A stretch of 64,000 bases of DNA, taken from Meandrina meandrites (taxonomy: Eukaryota > Cnidaria > Anthozoa > Scleractinia > Meandrinidae). The notes below the pieces were generated by a model. The model did not search any database and had not been told where the DNA came from. It saw nothing but the letters and a program-made list of their open reading frames with translations. This document shows, in pieces, positions 59,633-64,000 of this stretch. The stretch spans positions 19,808,362 through 19,872,361 of the forward strand of contig OY855910.1 of the NCBI GenBank assembly GCA_963693305.1, given 5' to 3'. The translations under genes were made by a program, and so were the position numbers. How positions within the stretch are numbered: position 1 is the first letter of the stretch; the number at the start of each line of letters is the position of its first letter.

Positions 59633-60794
59633 TATGGAGAGCTGAAGTTAAAACTTTGTGCAGAAAATTTTTAAACTTGGCGCACTATTTTCCACATTAG
59701 GTAAAATGCTGACTAATGACTCATAGTCAGAGTTTTTCAGCCAATCAGAGAGCTAGAAATGCAATAGTCGAAGCTGAGAATTTACTAATAACTTATTTAA
59801 AATTTGACTCATGACTCATACAAATATTATTATAACACATGAATAACCATGTTCTTTATACACAAGCCCGGACAAGTATACCTCATTCTTTAACCCATGT
59901 GCCCAAAGAAGTACACTTTGTTCTTTAATCCATGAGCAAGGCTGTGCTCTAAGGAAAATTCCAGGGAGGCCTTTGGGCTCCTAAACATTCCAGCTGGAGT
60001 TTGCCCAGACCTCAAAGTTGGTCACCCAAATTGATTACTCAATTAATCAGTTGATTAATAAACATATTGATTAATTAAGCATGTAATGCCTCTAAGATAA
60101 AAGACGTTAGTATGAAGGAAAATTGGTAGGAAGAACTAATTTTCAGAGCATTGCAATTCAGCAAATGTCACTGCAAAACACCTGAAACTGCAAGTGTCAC
60201 ATTTGGTCTGTCAACCATCCGTCAACACCTTTTGTTTACAACTGACAGGCTGACTGCTACCAATTCTCCACCACGTACAATTCTCCTATTTTGCATATGC
60301 AAAACAGTCGTAAAAATGACATTGTAGTTTATGCTGGTTATTCTGCTGATCCATATAACAACTACCTCTCCTTTAAAATGTCGTGCTGAAGAAACCAGCA
60401 CTTTTATTAATTATGTATGTGGTTGTTACACAGTGTTATAAAACACAGTTGAATAACCATTTGTTCCTAAATACTGGATGGTTTTGAACAGAAGGCCCAA
60501 AGCACTCCACCAAACATCGAAAACTATGTTCTTGTTAACATTCACACTGTCAAGTTTACACTTTTAAAGTTTAAACTAGTTGTTCTGCACTACAACCACA
60601 TTTCCTTGAAAAAACTGTTCTCTCTTAATTTAATATAAATTAACAGTATTTTTTCCCTTAATTTATGTTCCAAAGCAGGTCAAAATTTAAAAAAAATGCA
60701 TAACTTCCAAATAAGCATGTTTTGTTATTACTTGTTTGTTTATGTTGCCTAGAATACTTAAACAAAGCACAACCTTTTGGATTTTTAAGCAAGA
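59633..60794. other. Intron/intergenic DNA, no gene seen
   Basis: A MITE fragment at 59937-60020, otherwise AT-rich sequence without recognised features. Confidence 0.4.
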
Positions 60795-61075
60795 CTTGTT
60801 TCCCTTATCTGTGCTGCATTCGAGCCCAGTGGCCCGTCAGGCCAGAGCTTATCCTAGCTTAGGAGTATTTCTACTTCCCCCTGGATGGGATGCTAGTCCA
60901 TCGTGGGGTTACCTCCCAGCATTAAATTTTTTTGGGTCTTTATTTTTGCTCCCATTTGATCATCCCCGCCACTTGAAATCCCGAGTACCTCCCCTGGGAC
61001 CCCAGCTAGGGCTTTAACCCGGACCACTCAATCCGGAGTCCAATGCACTAACCATCAGGCCACTCTGCCTCCCAC
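60795..61075 (-). mobile_element. tRNA-derived SINE
   Basis: Read on the minus strand it begins ggaggcagagtggcctgatg then gttagtgc, an A-box-like segment. About 35 nt later comes ggtccgggttaaagccc, a degenerate B box. The body contains 'ggataagctctggcctgac' then gggccactgggctcg, which resembles a conserved central domain shared by several invertebrate SINEs. The 3' end is near 60795. It is probably an old, inactive copy. Confidence 0.65.
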
Positions 61076-61344
61076 AATCAAAAAACGCATCACCTTAAAT
61101 GTAGTCCACAATTTCCAAACTGATTTTTCAGAAAATATTGTTCTATTTCTTTTCCAAACAAAATTTCCAGGATTTTTGGTTTAATGGTCAGCACCCTTGT
61201 TGTAACAATAATGTTCAATTGAGAGAGGTTTTGCAAGCTGACATAATACTGCATTCAGCCATTTGCTTCCTTGTTTGCTTTGTAATACAGCTATGAGCCC
61301 ATACTGTAGGAATATGTTATTGAACAGAGCTTGTGCTGCTGTAG

Positions 61345-62800
61345 TTGTTTGCCTACCTGGAACTGGAATTGCTCAACACAGAAAATTGGGATATGGGCAA
61401 ACTGCAGTCAAAATTCAACATTACAGTCAATACTGCTGATAATGTAATCTTACAAGCATATGAATGTAAAGTCATAGTAGTATTAGTATTATCCTTAATG
61501 GTATTAGTATTATCCTTAATGGTACAAGGTATTCTAGAGAAAGATCATTTTTCTTGTTAGACAGCTTTGGCAAGTTATCCGGCTTAAATGTTAATTACGA
61601 GAAAACAGAGGCTCTCTGGATTGGATCTGTTTCCAACAGAACGGATAAGATAAATGTAAAAATATAAAATGGACCTTTCGGAGAGTTAGAGCCCTTGGGG
61701 TATGGTTCTAAACTTGCAGAGCGGAAGCTTCTACGCTAAATTATCAAGAGAAACAGGAAAAATCTCAAAGATCCTTAACTGTTGGGAGCTCCTTGTTAGG
61801 AAAAATAACTGTTATCACAAGCTTGTTTACATTATGTCGCCTCTGCCTTCCTCAAAATCTTACTTGAAAGATATAAATCAGCTTCTGTACAATTTTCTTT
61901 GGGATAAGAAAGGAGATAAAATTAAAAGATTACGAAATTGGTGGACTAAAGTTGGACATCAAAACTTTTAATTGTGCTGACTAACTGACTGACTGGTAAC
62001 ATAAAGCCCACTGATGTAGCTAGTCTAAATATTCAAGACCCCTTCACAAACGAAATAGTTGAGATTTGGTCACAAATAATTTATGAAAGTCCGAGATACT
62101 TTGCAAAGATTTCAATTTGGTATAATTCCCTTATAAAAGTTGCAAACAAATCTGTTTTTCACCAAAACTGATCCAGTGCAGGAATTAATTAGTCAAAGAC
62201 ATTCTAGATAAAAAATCCAACTTTCTTAAATTTAACAACTTTAAAAATATATATAAAGTCAAGACCTCTTTCCTTACTTATTATGGGGTTGTTTCCTCAA
62301 TAAAAAGTTTGAGAAAACATCTTCCTGTGACAATGAACCTACTCGTGGTCAAAAGCTGTTATCATCCTCAAACCTTTGTAGTGAGGCTTACAAATCCCTT
62401 ACAAAAGAAATCTCTTCAACACCTACTAAAAGTCATGAAAAATGGATGTCCGACTGTAATATTGACGAAAAATCAATTTACTGGAATCACTCATTTATTT
62501 TACCATTTTGCTGTACAAGAGAAACAAGATTGCGAACTTTCCAATTCAAGCTCCTTCGTAGATTAATTGCAACTAATAGGTATCTAAATAGAATATGGGT
62601 CTCATTAAGAGATACGTGTACACCTTTTGTGAACAAAATTCAGAAACTCTAATACATCTTTTCTGGGATTGTGTATATACTCAAACTTTTTGGCAGAACT
62701 TTCAATCTTGGTTGTTCCAACATCAGGTGAAACCAAAAACTTTTGTTTTGTCACTACCTATCTGCTTGGGGTTGGTTGATAATATATATCAATAATATAT
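61345..62800 (+). pseudogene. L1-like LINE 3' half, heavily decayed
   Basis: In shifting frames the sequence reads FGKLSGLNVNYEKTEALWIG (about 61566-61625, the segment after the RT active site), SLNIQDPFTNEIVEIWSQII (about 62022-62080), RLIATNRYLNRIWVSLRDTC (about 62562-62620) and ETLIHLFWDCVYTQTFWQNF (about 62645-62703, the zf-RVT end). Many stops and shifts. A 21-bp tandem duplication (gtattagtattatccttaatg) lies at 61479-61520. Confidence 0.75.
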
Positions 62801-63074
62801 CAAATTATGATTATGAAATGGGGACATTTCAAGTGAACATGTGACACCCTCCAATTGTTTCCTTGGAAAACACTTAGGCAATTTTACACTGGGAACATAC
62901 TCTCTTGACTGGGAATGCGACCTCGACCATTTATATATACCTATTTATGCATCTTCTCTTTTGTTTACCTATTTACTTATTCTTATTCTCTTTTCCCCTT
63001 TTTTTAATTACTTTGCAAATTTCACTTCCCTACTCTTTCTTTCTTTTCAATTAACAATGTGTAATTGAATGTAA

Positions 63075-63894
63075 CTAAGGGCCAGTTCGCACTAGCGAAC
63101 AAATTTTGTAACAATTGGTATATTTCATCATTGTGTCACTTGTTACAGAAAACAAGTGCGAATACGTTTTTTGAGACCTAGAACTTGTCAAACAATTCAG
63201 GAAAACAAAGAAGCAGTTGTCTTTTGATTGGTCGGCGTTGCACGCGCGATACATTTTGTCAAACAATCGCAAAAACAAGTGCGAATGACTTGTTGGACAA
63301 GGACAAATTTTGTCAAAACTCTTCAAAGGGACCGATGTCCTGCCTCAAGGCAGGACAAGTCATGACAAGTCGCATTCCAATGCCCTCGTAATGCCAGAAA
63401 ACAATATGTTGTTGATTGGCTATTGTGTTTGGTCTGGATTGTACTAAAAAACACCACGCGAAATTTTTCCGCAATAGGCGGCAAAACATGTTTGTGTGTC
63501 GAGGTGAGGTTGTGGAAGGATGGTAATACCAGGGTTGGAACAAATGAATGCGGAGGGAAGCAGTTTGTGCCGATAAATGGAGGGGAAAAGAAATAGTTTT
63601 CCTGCGACATTTCTCCCCGCACGAGCACAAAAACATCACTACATGCGCACTTCAAATGCAAATTGTTTTAAAATTTTTCACCACGTGGACCTGCCTGATT
63701 ATTTGATGTTTGCACAAGATGACCGTGCCAAGAAAAAATGTACCGGGATGCCAGAAGCAACATGCAGAGCTATTGTGATAATAATTACGCCTTTTGTTTT
63801 CTTCAAAATGTCTCTGACTTGTCGCGACAATTTCTTTTTTCTCAAAAATGTTATGACATTTAAAACTTGTCCGCTAGTGCGAATCGGCCCTTAG
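63075..63894. mobile_element. Nonautonomous DNA element, CTAAGGGCC family, intact termini
   Basis: The termini CTAAGGGCCAGTTCGCACTA and TAGTGCGAATCGGCCCTTAG are inverted copies. 'aaaacaagtgcgaat' and 'gacaaattttgtcaaaac' motifs recur inside. No recognised transposase. A decayed relative lies in VGLL4 intron 2 (13363-14027). Confidence 0.78.
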
Positions 63895-64000
63895 TAAAGG
63901 TATAAATTTTTTTCTTATAAAAAGTAAAAAATACAGCGTAATACATGTAGGTATTTTAATGTTTTCTTTATAAATACTAAGCAATGTATTGTAAACCAGT

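Noticed and set aside
63313..63894. Frames of 105-112 codons on both strands
   Set aside because: They lie inside the CTAAGGGCC element, whose relative at 13363-14027 does not preserve them.

Overview
The window looks like intron-rich nuclear DNA of an invertebrate animal, most likely an anthozoan cnidarian such as a stony coral. This is an inference from spliced metazoan genes with long introns and from a dense mix of LINE, Penelope-like, Crypton-like, hAT-like, TTAA-type and foldback elements. No species can be named from the sequence alone. Most long open frames here are repeat artefacts and real coding sequence is sparse.

Host genes. (1) Minus strand, 8591 leftwards: the first two coding exons of ATG7 (autophagy E1-like enzyme); the rest lies beyond the left edge. 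(2) Plus strand, 11700-23130: a complete three-exon VGLL4 gene (TEAD cofactor) with both TDU motifs. The two genes are divergent, with start codons 3.1 kb apart; their human orthologues are also neighbours. (3) Minus strand, 33.6-34.4 kb: a frameshifted, apparently intronless histamine N-methyltransferase-like copy. (4) Plus strand, 54029-54109: a first coding exon resembling the N-terminus of OFD1, reading towards the right edge.

Repeats, left to right. 0-9 kb holds inverted-repeat elements inside ATG7 intron 1 and the intergenic space. 9.74-11.2 kb is an element with 140-bp terminal inverted repeats (TIRs) and an A-B-C higher-order tandem repeat. VGLL4 intron 2 holds several hAT-like elements and duplicated blocks. 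24.1-25.1 kb is an element with a clear 7-bp target duplication and a HIRAN-like ORF; a relative lies at 55.1-57.0 kb. 27.3-30.6 kb is a duplicated block with P2X7-C-terminus-like remnants and a very CpG-rich minisatellite. 35.6-38.4 kb is a 5'-truncated, frameshifted LINE.

42.4-52.2 kb is the most striking region: a 9.8-kb inverted-repeat structure flanked by a TACCGT duplication. Its arms are long arrays of one 18-bp repeat in opposite orientation, and its interior carries a broken CXC-domain coding region plus nested elements. Immediately to its right, 52.26-53.93 kb is a second foldback element whose arms are palindromic 50-bp repeats and whose centre carries the C-terminal region of a Penelope-like reverse transcriptase; it ends about 100 bp upstream of the OFD1-like exon. 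The remaining 10 kb (putative OFD1 intron 1) contains nested transposons, a split Crypton-like fragment, a tRNA-type SINE, L1-like remnants and a 26-bp minisatellite interrupted by a LINE.
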